A stretch of 64,000 nt of DNA from Rhodopseudomonas palustris (GTDB lineage: Bacteria > Pseudomonadota > Alphaproteobacteria > Rhizobiales > Xanthobacteraceae), in the NCBI RefSeq assembly GCF_003226555.1, contig NZ_QKQS01000023.1, positions 1,394,702 through 1,458,701 of the forward strand. The letters run 5' to 3'. This document shows, one piece after another, positions 1 to 8,875 of the stretch. Each line of letters opens with the position of its first letter. Position 1 is the first letter of the stretch. The notes under the pieces were generated by a model. It was not told the DNA's origin. It made no database searches and saw only the letters and a program-made list of their open reading frames with translations. A program made the translations under genes and the position numbers.

Positions 1-27
1 CAAGAGTCCGACCCGGTGCGTCCACAC
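1..27 (-). CDS. Possible 5' end of a divergent gene, perhaps gcrA (partial)
   Basis: Only nine codons are inside the window. On the minus strand a GGAGAAGG motif precedes a GTG codon at 25-27, and the next codons read W-T-H-R-V-G-L-L. This resembles the W-T-D-x-R-V-x-L-L start of the cell-cycle regulator GcrA, which often lies next to argD in Bradyrhizobiaceae. A GANTC site (the CcrM methylation target) lies at 42-46. The match is too short to be secure; the missing left flank would decide it. Confidence 0.3.
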
Positions 28-109
28 CTTCTCCTGTGAGTGAGTCCATCAAGCCACAACAAACAGCACGAGCAGTGCTTTTCTGGCCGCACTTCGTCGA
101 AGCTCCGTG

Positions 110-137
110 TTGACAGTGAGTTCGACGCTTCTAGAAT
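110..137 (+). promoter_or_regulatory. Sigma-70-type promoter for argD-argF
   Basis: TTGACA at 110-115 and TAGAAT at 132-137 are separated by 16 bases, close to the housekeeping consensus. They lie about 125 bp upstream of the argD start on the same strand. No transcript start has been measured; the call rests on the match alone. Confidence 0.5.
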
Positions 138-143
138 AATCCC

Positions 144-178
144 ACGTGCCGCCTGGAAAGGCGGCACGTTTCGTTTTC
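144..178 (+). terminator. Strong hairpin with T-rich tail in the argD leader
   Basis: A perfect 10-bp stem (144-153 with 160-169) encloses a 6-base loop and is followed by TTCGTTTT. It has the form of an intrinsic terminator but starts almost exactly where transcription from the 110-137 promoter would begin. It may end a transcript arriving from the left, or cap the argD mRNA with a protective 5' hairpin. Confidence 0.5.
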
Positions 179-261
179 GGGGTACGTTGTCCCGGACTGC
201 GTTCGTGTCATGGGCATGACGCGGCCGGCCGGCGGCCCGCTTTTTTCCGATCGGATCGGCC

Positions 262-1472
262 ATGTCTCAGAGCGCTTCAACGTCCCATCTCCTCCCGGTT
301 TTCGCCCGAGCGGATGTCGCGTTCGAGCGCGGCGAGGGCGTCTGGCTGCACGGGACCGATGGTGAGCGCTATCTGGATTTCACCAGCGGCGTCGCCGTCA
401 ACGCGCTCGGCCATTGCCACCCGTATCTGGTCGAAGCCTTGCAGCAGCAGGCGACCAAACTGTGGCACATGTCCAACCTGTTCAAGAGCCCGGACGGCGA
501 GAGGCTGGCGGCGCGGCTGTGCGAACAGAGCTTCGCCGACAAGGTGTTCTTCTGCAATTCGGGCGCCGAGGCGGTCGAGTGCGCGCTGAAGATGGCGCGG
601 CACTACCACTTCTCGAAGGGCGACCCCGAGCGCACCCGGGTGATTACTTTCGAGGGCGCGTTCCACGGCCGCACGCTCGGCACGCTCGCCGCCACCGGCT
701 CGGCAAAGTACCTGGAAGGCTACGGCCAGCCGCTCGAAGGCTTCGACCAGCTTCCGGTCGGCGACATCGACGCGTTGAAGGCTGCGATCGGTCCGGAGAC
801 TGCGGCGATCCTGATCGAGCCGCTGCAGGGCGAGGGCGGCGTGCGCTCGCCGGAGCCGGCGTTCTTCCGGGCCTTGCGCGAGCTGTGCGACGCGCACGGC
901 CTGCTCTTGATTTTCGACGAAGTGCAGACCGGCATGGGCCGCACCGGCGAGCTGTTCGCCTATCAGCGGCTCGGCGTCGCGCCCGATATCATGTCGCTGG
1001 CTAAAGCGCTCGGCGGCGGTTTCCCGATCGGCGCCTGCCTGTCGACCGCCGAAGCCGCCAAGGGCATGGCGCCGGGCGCGCACGGCTCGACTTTCGGCGG
1101 CAATCCGCTCGCGGTTGCGGTCGCCAACGCGGTGCTCGACGTGATGCTGCAGCCGGGCTTCTTCGACCACGTCAAGAAGATGTCGCTGCTGCTGAAGCAG
1201 AAGCTCGCCGGCGTCGTCGATCGGCATCCGCGCGTGGTCAGCGAGATCCGCGGCGAAGGATTGCTGCTCGGCCTCAAGGCGGTGGTGCCGTCGCCGGAGC
1301 TGATCGCGGCGCTGCGGGCCGAGAAGCTGCTCACCGTCGGCGCCAGCGACAACGTCGTGCGCCTGCTGCCGCCGCTGATCGTCAGCGAGGCCGAACTCGA
1401 CGAAGCGATCGGGCGATTGGAGCGCGCCTGCGTCACGCTTGCCGGACAGCCGACGCAGAAGGAGACGGTGTG

Positions 1473-1473
<1 letters not shown>
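262..1473 (+). CDS. argD: Acetylornithine aminotransferase
   Basis: This 403-aa enzyme is a class III PLP-dependent aminotransferase. It converts N-acetylglutamate semialdehyde and glutamate to N-acetylornithine in cytosolic arginine synthesis, and related enzymes also act in lysine synthesis. Visible signatures are the N-terminal [18 protein letters not shown] block, the [15 protein letters not shown] phosphate-binding segment, [13 protein letters not shown], the PLP-aspartate stretch [15 protein letters not shown], and the lysine block [13 protein letters not shown]. Length is normal for the family. The stop overlaps the argF start (TGATG), so the two are probably translationally coupled. 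Confidence 0.96.
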
Positions 1474-2402
<929 letters not shown>

Positions 2403-2436
2403 TTACTCCTCCATTTTGAGCGGAGCGCTCGCAGTC

Positions 2437-2624
2437 CCCTTCCCCCTTGCGGGGAGGGTCGGCCGAGCGAAGCGGAGGCCGGGGTGGGGGTGCCGCGAGC
2501 ACTGAGCGTGTGGCTACCCCCACCCGACCGGCCTTACGGCAAAGCCGATGCAAAGCATCGGCGTGTCTTTCTTAAGACGGCGGCCGGAGGCCGCCTTTGC
2601 ACCCTCCCCGCAAGGGGGAGGGGG
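2437..2624. repeat. GC-rich inverted-repeat element between argF and hslO
   Basis: Two near-identical arms of about 24 bases (around 2437-2460 and 2601-2624), built on CCCCCTTGCGGGGAGGG and its complement, flank about 140 bases that contain further short inverted repeats. The 308-bp gap between argF and hslO holds nothing else recognisable and no convincing gene. It is a REP-like intergenic element that would fold into a long hairpin; a related, shorter unit sits at 63878-63925. Confidence 0.75.
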
Positions 2625-2710
2625 ATTAAAGCCTGCTCCGCGGCATCGCTGCCATTCGCCCTCCAGCCCGGCCCTTTCGATCTTCGTCCTTCGCCCCCAG
2701 ATAAGCGCCC

Positions 2711-3712
2711 ATGACCTCACACAGCCCCGATCCCCGGACCACCGACAATCCCTCCGTGCGTGCGCCGTCGGCGGTGCCGATCGACGACAGCGTGCTGCCG
2801 TTCGAGGTCGGTCCGCTCGATCTGCGCGGCCGGCTGACCAAGCTCGGCCCGGCGCTCGACGAACTGCTCGCCAAGCACGCTTATCCGGCCCCTGTCGCCA
2901 AGCTGCTCGGCGAGGCGATCGTGCTGGCGACGCTGCTCGGCTCGTCGCTGAAATTCGACGGCCGCTTCATCCTGCAGACCCAGACCGATGGCCCGGTGTC
3001 GTTCCTGATCGTCGACTTCCAGGCGCCCGACCGGCTGCGCGCTTATGCACGCTACGACGAGGCCCGGCTGGAGCCCGGGCTGTCGTCCGGCGCGCTGCTC
3101 GGCAGCGGCCATCTGGCGATGACCATCGACCAGGGCCCGGACATGCGGCGCTATCAGGGCCTCGTCGCTCTGGACGGCGGCGGGCTGGAGGAAGCCGCGC
3201 ACGAATACTTCCTGCGCTCGGAACAGATTCCGACGCGGGTGCGGCTCGCGGTCGGCGAGGAGTGGCGCGGCGGCGAGGGGGGCCGGCATCACTGGCGCGC
3301 CGGCGGCATGCTGCTGCAGTTCTTGCCCAAGAGCCCCGAGCGCGCCCGTCAGGCCGATCTGCATCCGGGCGACGCGCCGGAAGGCACCGTCACCCATACG
3401 GTCGAGGAAGACGATGCCTGGGTCGAAGGCCAGTCGCTGATCGCCACCGTCGAGGACGTCGAACTGATCGATCCGGCTCTGTCCGGCGAGCGGCTGCTGT
3501 TCCGGCTGTTCCACGAGCGCGGCGTGCGGGTGTTCTCGTCGCTGCCGATGAAGGCGGAATGCTCGTGCTCGCGCGAAGCCGTCGCCGGCATGCTGTCCCG
3601 CTTCGCCCCCGCCGACCGCGCCGACATGGTCAAGGACGGCAAGGTCGTGGTGACCTGCGAGTTCTGTTCATCGGTGTACGAATTTACGCCGCAAGAGGCG
3701 GGGGTGGAGTAA
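2711..3712 (+). CDS. hslO: Hsp33 redox-regulated chaperone
   Basis: The 333-aa protein matches Hsp33, a cytosolic holdase switched on by oxidative unfolding. The N-terminal two thirds carry the substrate-binding domain. The C-terminal redox switch is visible as C-S-C (residues about 281-283) and C-E-F-C (about 316-319), the four zinc-binding cysteines that form disulfides under oxidant stress. A proline-rich tail of about 25 residues at the N terminus is typical of alphaproteobacterial forms. It follows the arginine operon after a long repeat, so it is likely transcribed separately. Confidence 0.95.
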   Translation: MTSHSPDPRTTDNPSVRAPSAVPIDDSVLPFEVGPLDLRGRLTKLGPALDELLAKHAYPAPVAKLLGEAIVLATLLGSSLKFDGRFILQTQTDGPVSFLIVDFQAPDRLRAYARYDEARLEPGLSSGALLGSGHLAMTIDQGPDMRRYQGLVALDGGGLEEAAHEYFLRSEQIPTRVRLAVGEEWRGGEGGRHHWRAGGMLLQFLPKSPERARQADLHPGDAPEGTVTHTVEEDDAWVEGQSLIATVEDVELIDPALSGERLLFRLFHERGVRVFSSLPMKAECSCSREAVAGMLSRFAPADRADMVKDGKVVVTCEFCSSVYEFTPQEAGVE

Positions 3713-3714
3713 GT

Positions 3715-3798
3715 CGTAGGATGCGTTGAGCCGAAGGCGAAACGCATCACCGCTTGCATACTCTCTCCTGGGTTTCGCTTCGCTCAACCCAGGCTACG
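3715..3798. repeat. Inverted repeat between hslO and apaG
   Basis: Arms beginning CGTAGG (3715) and ending GCTACG (3798) are imperfect complements with the shared core TTGAGC-GAAGCGAAAC. Each arm also folds on itself (GATGCG...CGCATC; CCTGGG...CCCAGG). The element fills the space between the convergent hslO and apaG genes and could terminate both. It belongs to a repeat class common in Bradyrhizobiaceae genomes. Confidence 0.65.
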
Positions 3799-3807
3799 AG
3801 CGCACGA

Positions 3808-4200
3808 TCAATTCAACGTCCGCTTCCCCTCCGGACTGTCCAGCGAGAACGCCGGGACGTCGATCTCGAAGGTTTCGCCGGTTTCGCTTTCCATCTGGTA
3901 GCGACCGGCCATGAAGCCGGAGGCGGTGGGGAGGGGGACGCCGCTGGTGTATTCGAACCGCTCGCCGGGCGCGAGCACCGGCTGTTCGCCGACCACGCCT
4001 TCGCCGCGGACTTCCTGGGTGCGGCCGGAGGCGTCGGTGATCACCCAATGCCGGGTGCGCAGTTGCACGGTTTCCTCGCCCGAATTGGTGATCACCACGG
4101 TGTAGGACCAAAAATATTGGCGGTTCTCCGCCGAGGAACGCTCAGGCAGGTAATTGGGCTCAACGGTCACTTCAATCCGGCGGGTGACGGCGCGGTACAT
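3808..4200 (-). CDS. apaG: ApaG family protein
   Basis: This 130-aa protein is a complete ApaG/DUF525 domain of fibronectin-III-like beta fold. The family is linked to divalent cation efflux phenotypes in enterobacteria, but its biochemical role is unsettled. Recognisable blocks are [11 protein letters not shown], the H-W-x-I-T-D segment and the glycine-rich [15 protein letters not shown]. The ATG at 4198-4200, preceded by GGAAG, gives the usual family length; a longer open frame upstream encodes low-complexity sequence and is not needed. It converges on hslO. Confidence 0.93.
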   Translation of the reverse strand: MYRAVTRRIEVTVEPNYLPERSSAENRQYFWSYTVVITNSGEETVQLRTRHWVITDASGRTQEVRGEGVVGEQPVLAPGERFEYTSGVPLPTASGFMAGRYQMESETGETFEIDVPAFSLDSPEGKRTLN

Positions 4201-4450
4201 GGCTCGACTTCCAACTTTTGGCGCAAATATAGCGAAAAGCACTGTTGAAACCAATCGTTCGGAACGATTTTCAGGTTGTGGCGGCAGCGCCTCCGCGGTT
4301 TCAACATAGTTCGGGGCTAGCCGGCATGAGCGCCGGAGCGGCAACTTATATGCTGCGTCAGGGCGTCCGTGGATGCTGTCCGACGCTTCGTCGCCGGCGC
4401 CGCGGCTGCTATAGCAACGACGGGCGCATGCCGCGCCGCAGCGGAGCCGC

Positions 4451-5716
4451 ATGACTCCTCCCGCCACCACCGTTGTCGAGCCGGTCGCAGCTGTGCCGCC
4501 CGCAGGCGGTCCGCCGGCCGAGCCGGCTGAGCCTCCGTCGCAGCCGGCGGCCCTGCCGCCGCGCAAGGTGGTGCCGAAGCGGGAGTTGCGGCTCGACCTG
4601 TTCCGCGGTCTGGCGTTGTGGCTGATCTTCATCGACCATCTGCCGGCCAATGTGCTGACGTGGTTCACGCTGCGGAATTACGGCTTCTCGGACGCGACCG
4701 AGATCTTCATCTTCATCTCCGGCTACACCGCCGCGTTCGTCTACGGCAAGGCGATGACCGAGCTCGGCTTCGTGGTGGCCGCCGCGCGCATCCTGAAGCG
4801 GGTCTGGCAGATCTACGTCGCCCACGTCTTCCTGTTCACGATCTTTCTGGCCGAGATCTCCTATGTCGCGACCAGCTTCCAGAACCCGCTGTATTCCGAG
4901 GAAATGGGCATCCTCGACTTCCTCAAGCAGCCCGACGTCACCATCGTGCAGGCGCTGCTGCTGCGGTTTCGGCCTGTCAATATGGACGTGCTGCCGCTGT
5001 ACATCGTGCTGATGTTCTTCCTGCCGCCGATCCTGTGGCTGATGCGGCGCTGGCCGGACACCACGCTGGCGCTGGCGACGCTGCTCTACGCCGCGACCTG
5101 GCAGTTCGACCTGCATCTGACCGCCTATCCGAGCGGCGCCTGGGTGTTCAATCCATATGCCTGGCAGCTGCTGTTCGTGTTCGGCGCCTGGTGCGCGATG
5201 GGCGGAGCCAAGCGGCTGTCGCGGGTGCTGGCGTCGAAAGTGACGCTGTGGCTGGCGGCCGTTTATCTGGCGGCCGCGTTCTATGTCACACTCACCTGGT
5301 ACACGCCGCAATTGTTCCACACCCTGCCGAAATGGCTCGAGCAGTGGATGTATCCGATCGACAAGCCGAACCTCGACGTGCTGCGGTTCGCGCATTTCCT
5401 GGCGCTGGCGGCCCTGACGGTGCGGTTCATTCCGCGCGACTGGCCGGCGCTGAACTCGCTGTGGTTGCGGCCGCTGATCCTGTGCGGTCAGCACTCGCTG
5501 GAGATTTTCTGCATTGGCATCTTTCTCGCTTTCGCCGGCTATTTCATCCTGGCGGAGGTTGCAGGCGGTGCATTGCTGCATTTTGTCGTCAGCTTGTCAG
5601 GGATTTGCATCATGTCTGCCGCCGCATGGCTGTTCTCGTGGTACAAGAATGTGGCGAGCAAGGCCGGGTCGCGGACACCGCCGGATGCCGACCTCGCGGG
5701 AGGCGATGCAGCATGA
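4451..5716 (+). CDS. opgC: OpgC-type integral membrane acyltransferase
   Basis: The 421-aa protein has a proline-rich cytoplasmic start of about 45 residues and then about ten hydrophobic helices. The segment [18 protein letters not shown] followed by [13 protein letters not shown] is characteristic of OpgC proteins, which O-succinylate osmoregulated periplasmic glucans and are related to acyltransferase-3 enzymes. GGAG precedes the ATG at a good distance. Its stop overlaps the next gene by ATGA, coupling it to two secreted SGNH proteins. No glucan synthase (opgGH or ndvB) is nearby, so the acceptor is uncertain; surface polysaccharide or peptidoglycan are alternatives. Confidence 0.85.
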   Translation: MTPPATTVVEPVAAVPPAGGPPAEPAEPPSQPAALPPRKVVPKRELRLDLFRGLALWLIFIDHLPANVLTWFTLRNYGFSDATEIFIFISGYTAAFVYGKAMTELGFVVAAARILKRVWQIYVAHVFLFTIFLAEISYVATSFQNPLYSEEMGILDFLKQPDVTIVQALLLRFRPVNMDVLPLYIVLMFFLPPILWLMRRWPDTTLALATLLYAATWQFDLHLTAYPSGAWVFNPYAWQLLFVFGAWCAMGGAKRLSRVLASKVTLWLAAVYLAAAFYVTLTWYTPQLFHTLPKWLEQWMYPIDKPNLDVLRFAHFLALAALTVRFIPRDWPALNSLWLRPLILCGQHSLEIFCIGIFLAFAGYFILAEVAGGALLHFVVSLSGICIMSAAAWLFSWYKNVASKAGSRTPPDADLAGGDAA

Positions 5717-6492
5717 AGGCCGTGGCGATGGCCGGCTTGGGTTGGATGGCGGCCGCGGCGTTGCTGATGGCGGTCGGACTGTCGTCTCCGGCCGTTGCGG
5801 CCCAGGACACTCCCTCTTGCGTGCCGCCGGCCTATCTGCTCGCGACCGAAGCCAAGCTGAAGGGTGTCGCAGCAGCCCTGAAGACCACCCGCAAGCTCGA
5901 CATCCTGGTGGTCGGCAGCCGTTCCTCGGCCATCCTGTCGGCCGAGAACAGCTCGTATCCGGGAAGGTTGCAGGCGCTGCTGCGAGATCGGTTCCCGGGG
6001 GTGACCGTCAATGTGACGGTCGAGATGCGGCCGAAGCGGACGGCCGTAGACGTGGCCGGCGGGCTCGGGACCCTGGTCGCCGAACGCAAGCCGGTGCTGG
6101 TGATCTGGCAGACCGGGACCTACGACGCGATCCGCTCGATCGATCCGGACGAGTTCCGCACCGCCCTCGGCCAGGGCATCGATGCGGTGAAGCAGGCCGG
6201 CGCTGACATGATCTTGATGAATTTGCAGTATAGTCCCCGCACCGAGACCATGATCAATCCGGCGCCCTATCTCGACGCAATGCGGGTGGTGGCGCAGGAG
6301 CACGATGTTCCGCTGTTCGACCGTTTTGCCCTGATGCGCCACTGGAACGAGACCGGCGAATTCGATCTGTTCAGCCCGGCGCCTGGGATCGATCTGGCAC
6401 TGCGCGTCCACAATTGTCTGGCGCGGGCGCTGATGGCGCTCGTGATCGAGGCGGCGCAGACCGATCCGGCGGAGGTAAGGATCCAGCGTTGA
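5713..6492 (+). CDS. Secreted SGNH-hydrolase-like protein, divergent paralogue
   Basis: The 259-aa product starts with a clear signal peptide (about 30 residues, ending SPAVAA-Q). The mature part follows the SGNH/GDSL fold: a first block with VVGSRSS, a third block WQTGTYD where the usual G-T-N asparagine is replaced, and a last block near L-R-V-H-N with a histidine but no clear D-x-x-H. It overlaps opgC by 4 bases and the next gene by 1. It is probably a periplasmic partner of the acyltransferase. Loss of the block-III asparagine suggests altered or no hydrolase activity. Confidence 0.75.
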   Translation: MKAVAMAGLGWMAAAALLMAVGLSSPAVAAQDTPSCVPPAYLLATEAKLKGVAAALKTTRKLDILVVGSRSSAILSAENSSYPGRLQALLRDRFPGVTVNVTVEMRPKRTAVDVAGGLGTLVAERKPVLVIWQTGTYDAIRSIDPDEFRTALGQGIDAVKQAGADMILMNLQYSPRTETMINPAPYLDAMRVVAQEHDVPLFDRFALMRHWNETGEFDLFSPAPGIDLALRVHNCLARALMALVIEAAQTDPAEVRIQR

Positions 6493-7448
6493 TGAGAGTT
6501 CGTTTCCGGTTCACCGCCGCGGCCGCGGCGCTGCTGTCGATGATGCTGATCCTGCAGCCGACCTCGCCCGCCCTGGCGCAGGATCAGGCGGTTGCCGCCG
6601 ATCCCATTCCCCAACCGGGGCAAGGCGAGATCGATGTCGCCGCGCTCGAGCGCCACAAGGGCATCGCCGGCAAGACGCTCGACAAGATCAAGGACGTCGC
6701 CCGGCAGGCGGGCGACATTCTGGCCCGGGTGCCGTGTCTGCCGCCCAAGGGCGGCGCCAAGTCGATGGGAACGCTGCCGCACGTCGCCCATAAGCTGGCC
6801 GAAGGCAGGCCGGTGGTGATCGTGGCGTTCGGCTCGTCCTCGACGCAAGGCTACGGCTCGAGTTCGCCGGCCTTCAACTATCCGAACCGGCTCGCCGCGC
6901 AGCTCCGCCGTCATTATCCGAGCTCGGCCATCACCGTGATCAACAGCGGGGTCGGCGGCGAGGACGCCCGCGACATGATGAAACGGCTCAAGTCCACGGT
7001 GCTCGACGCCAAGCCGGATCTGGTGATCTGGCAGGTGGGTACCAATGCCATTCTGCACGACCTCGCGGCCGACAAGACCGCCAGCCTGGTGGAAGAGGGG
7101 ATCTCGGTGATCCAGGCGTCGCAGGCCGACGTGGTGCTGGTCGATCCGCAATACGCGCCTCGCGTCAACGAGCGCGGCGAGAACGCCGGCAAGACCGTGA
7201 AGTTGCTCGGCCGGCTCGCCGAGCTGCGCCGCGTCGGCATCTTCCCGCGGTTCGAAGTGATGAAGGAATGGCACGAGCAGTATGCGATGCCGTTCGATAA
7301 GTTCGTGATCGCCGACGGGCTGCACATGAACGACTGGGGCTATGCCTGCTTCGCGCAGTTGCTCGGCGACGGCATCATTCGCTCGGTCGGTCAGATCAAG
7401 CTCGGCACCGCGGGGCCGGGCGAAGTCACAGCGTATCGGCCGATGTGA
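6492..7448 (+). CDS. Secreted SGNH/GDSL hydrolase with intact catalytic blocks
   Basis: The 318-aa protein has a signal peptide ending PALA-Q. Its SGNH domain carries a serine block FGSSSTQGYGSS (about residue 115), a glycine block N-S-G-V-G-G-E, the block WQVGTNA, and a catalytic D-x-x-H in ADGLHMND near residue 275. All four hallmark residues appear present, unlike in its upstream neighbour. The start codon overlaps the upstream stop (TGATG). A periplasmic esterase or transacylase acting with the OpgC-like membrane protein is the most economical reading; the substrate is unknown. Confidence 0.82.
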   Translation: MRVRFRFTAAAAALLSMMLILQPTSPALAQDQAVAADPIPQPGQGEIDVAALERHKGIAGKTLDKIKDVARQAGDILARVPCLPPKGGAKSMGTLPHVAHKLAEGRPVVIVAFGSSSTQGYGSSSPAFNYPNRLAAQLRRHYPSSAITVINSGVGGEDARDMMKRLKSTVLDAKPDLVIWQVGTNAILHDLAADKTASLVEEGISVIQASQADVVLVDPQYAPRVNERGENAGKTVKLLGRLAELRRVGIFPRFEVMKEWHEQYAMPFDKFVIADGLHMNDWGYACFAQLLGDGIIRSVGQIKLGTAGPGEVTAYRPM

Positions 7449-7470
7449 GCCGCGTGGATCGAGGGCCCGG

Positions 7471-7486
7471 TTCTGATCGATCAGAA
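7471..7486. other. 16-bp perfect palindrome between convergent genes
   Basis: TTCTGATCGATCAGAA is perfectly self-complementary and is extended by CCG/CGG with one mismatch on each side. It lies in the 110-bp gap between the SGNH operon and the convergent L,D-transpeptidase gene. No T-run follows on either strand, so it is not a classical terminator; a shared hairpin or a protein site are both possible. Confidence 0.4.
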
Positions 7487-7558
7487 TCGGAGATCTCGAC
7501 TTCTTGCTGCGGCGTGTGTCCTGCGGCCGAACCAGTTTCAACGTCGCCCGAAACCGTT

Positions 7559-8200
7559 CTATCGCACGACCACCTTGGCGCCCTTCGGCACCCGGCCATA
7601 CAGATCGATGACGTCCTGGTTCAGCATCCGGATGCAGCCGGACGACACCGCGTGTCCGATCGTCCACGGCTCTGTGGTGCCGTGGATCCGGAACAGCGTG
7701 TCCCTGCCGTTCTTGTAGAGATACAGCGCCCGCGGCCCGAGCGGGTTGTTCTCTCCCCCGTCCATGCCTTTGGCCCATTTTCCGTAGCGCTCCGGTTCGC
7801 GGGCGATCATGTTCGGGGTCGGCGTCCAGTGCGGCCACTCCGCCTTGCGGCCGACCTCGGCGGTGCCGGTGAATTCAAGCCCGGCTTTGCCGACGCCAAC
7901 GCCGTAGCGCAGCGCCTTGCCGCCCTCCATCACCAGATAAAGGAAGCGCTTGCGCGGATCGACCACCACGGTGCCCGGCGGTTCGGTGGTGCTGTAGTCG
8001 ACCAACTGACGGACGTAAGCGGGATCGAGATCGTCCGCAGCAACGCCGGCGATCGGGTGTTGTTCAGTGTCGATCGCGGCGTAGCGGGCCGCGACCGCGG
8101 TGCTCACGGCGGCGGTCGGCGAAGGAATTTGTTCCGTTGTCACGCAACCGCCGAGTGCGACGGCGGCGATGGCCAGAACCAGTACAGAGCGGGACAGCAT
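7559..8200 (-). CDS. L,D-transpeptidase (YkuD/ErfK family), lipoprotein-like
   Basis: This 213-aa protein begins with a hydrophobic leader ending L-G-G-C, a lipobox, so it is probably an envelope lipoprotein. The YkuD domain fills the C-terminal half, with the histidine of IHGTTEPWTIGHAVSSGCIRM and the catalytic cysteine in S-S-G-C-I-R. Such enzymes form 3-3 crosslinks in peptidoglycan or attach proteins to it. It is transcribed toward the SGNH operon and lies 19 bp downstream of the DsbA-like gene on the same strand, so it may be co-transcribed with it. Confidence 0.93.
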   Translation of the reverse strand: MLSRSVLVLAIAAVALGGCVTTEQIPSPTAAVSTAVAARYAAIDTEQHPIAGVAADDLDPAYVRQLVDYSTTEPPGTVVVDPRKRFLYLVMEGGKALRYGVGVGKAGLEFTGTAEVGRKAEWPHWTPTPNMIAREPERYGKWAKGMDGGENNPLGPRALYLYKNGRDTLFRIHGTTEPWTIGHAVSSGCIRMLNQDVIDLYGRVPKGAKVVVR

Positions 8201-8219
8201 TTGTTGTGATCGGCCTCGA

Positions 8220-8852
8220 TTACTTCGCCGTCCGGCGGCCGCGCGCTTGCGCCACCACCTTCTTGAAGGCGTCGGCGTCGAGCGCGGCGGCGACCTTGTA
8301 GGGGCCGATCAGATACACGGGCGTCCCCTGCAGCCCCATCGCGTCGGCCTGCGACAGCGTCCGCCGCAGCAATGCGGTGATCGCGTCGCCATGGGCGGCG
8401 AGGTCGCTTTGCAGCTTGGTCATGTCCACGCCGGAGGCCGCAACGGCATCGCGCATCTGATCCTTTGAGATGCCGCGGCCGGGGATCGCCATCATCGCAT
8501 CATGGGCTGCCTGATACTTGCCCTGATACTTCGCCCCCAGCGCCATCTGCGCGCCGTAGACCGAAGCCTCGGTGAGGATCGGCCAGTCCTTGTAGACCAG
8601 CCGGATCTTGCCGTCGCTGCGCACCACCTTCTCGAGGTCGGGCTCGGCTTTCTTGCAATACGGGCAGTTGTAGTCGAAGTAGGCCACGATGGTGACGTCG
8701 CCCTTCGGGTTGCCGGCCTCCGGCGCGTCCGGGTCGCGCAAGATCGCGTCGACGTCCACTCCCTCGGCCCAGGCCTTCGGCGCGCCGAAATACTTCACCA
8801 GCGGCACCGCCGCGAGCGCACCGAGGATCATCAGCGACTGTCTGCGATTCAT
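8220..8852 (-). CDS. DsbA-family periplasmic thiol:disulfide oxidoreductase
   Basis: The 210-aa protein has an N-terminal export signal with adjacent arginines (N-R-R-Q-S-L-M) ending near K-A-W-A. The thioredoxin-fold active site is FDYNCPYCKKAEPDL (C-P-Y-C, about residues 70-73), and a cis-proline lies in L-Q-G-T-P-V-Y. It resembles the DsbA/DsbG/ScsC group (Com1-like). GGAGGA sits 5 bases before the ATG. It lies 23 bp after dsbD on the same strand, so DsbD probably keeps it reduced, which would favour an isomerase or reductase role over a primary oxidase. Confidence 0.9.
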   Translation of the reverse strand: MNRRQSLMILGALAAVPLVKYFGAPKAWAEGVDVDAILRDPDAPEAGNPKGDVTIVAYFDYNCPYCKKAEPDLEKVVRSDGKIRLVYKDWPILTEASVYGAQMALGAKYQGKYQAAHDAMMAIPGRGISKDQMRDAVAASGVDMTKLQSDLAAHGDAITALLRRTLSQADAMGLQGTPVYLIGPYKVAAALDADAFKKVVAQARGRRTAK

Positions 8853-8875
8853 ATCTTCCTCCTGCAGGATGGTGG

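Noticed and set aside
4201..4668. Upstream extension of apaG
   Set aside because: Low-complexity sequence overlapping opgC; the family-length start at 4200 is sufficient.
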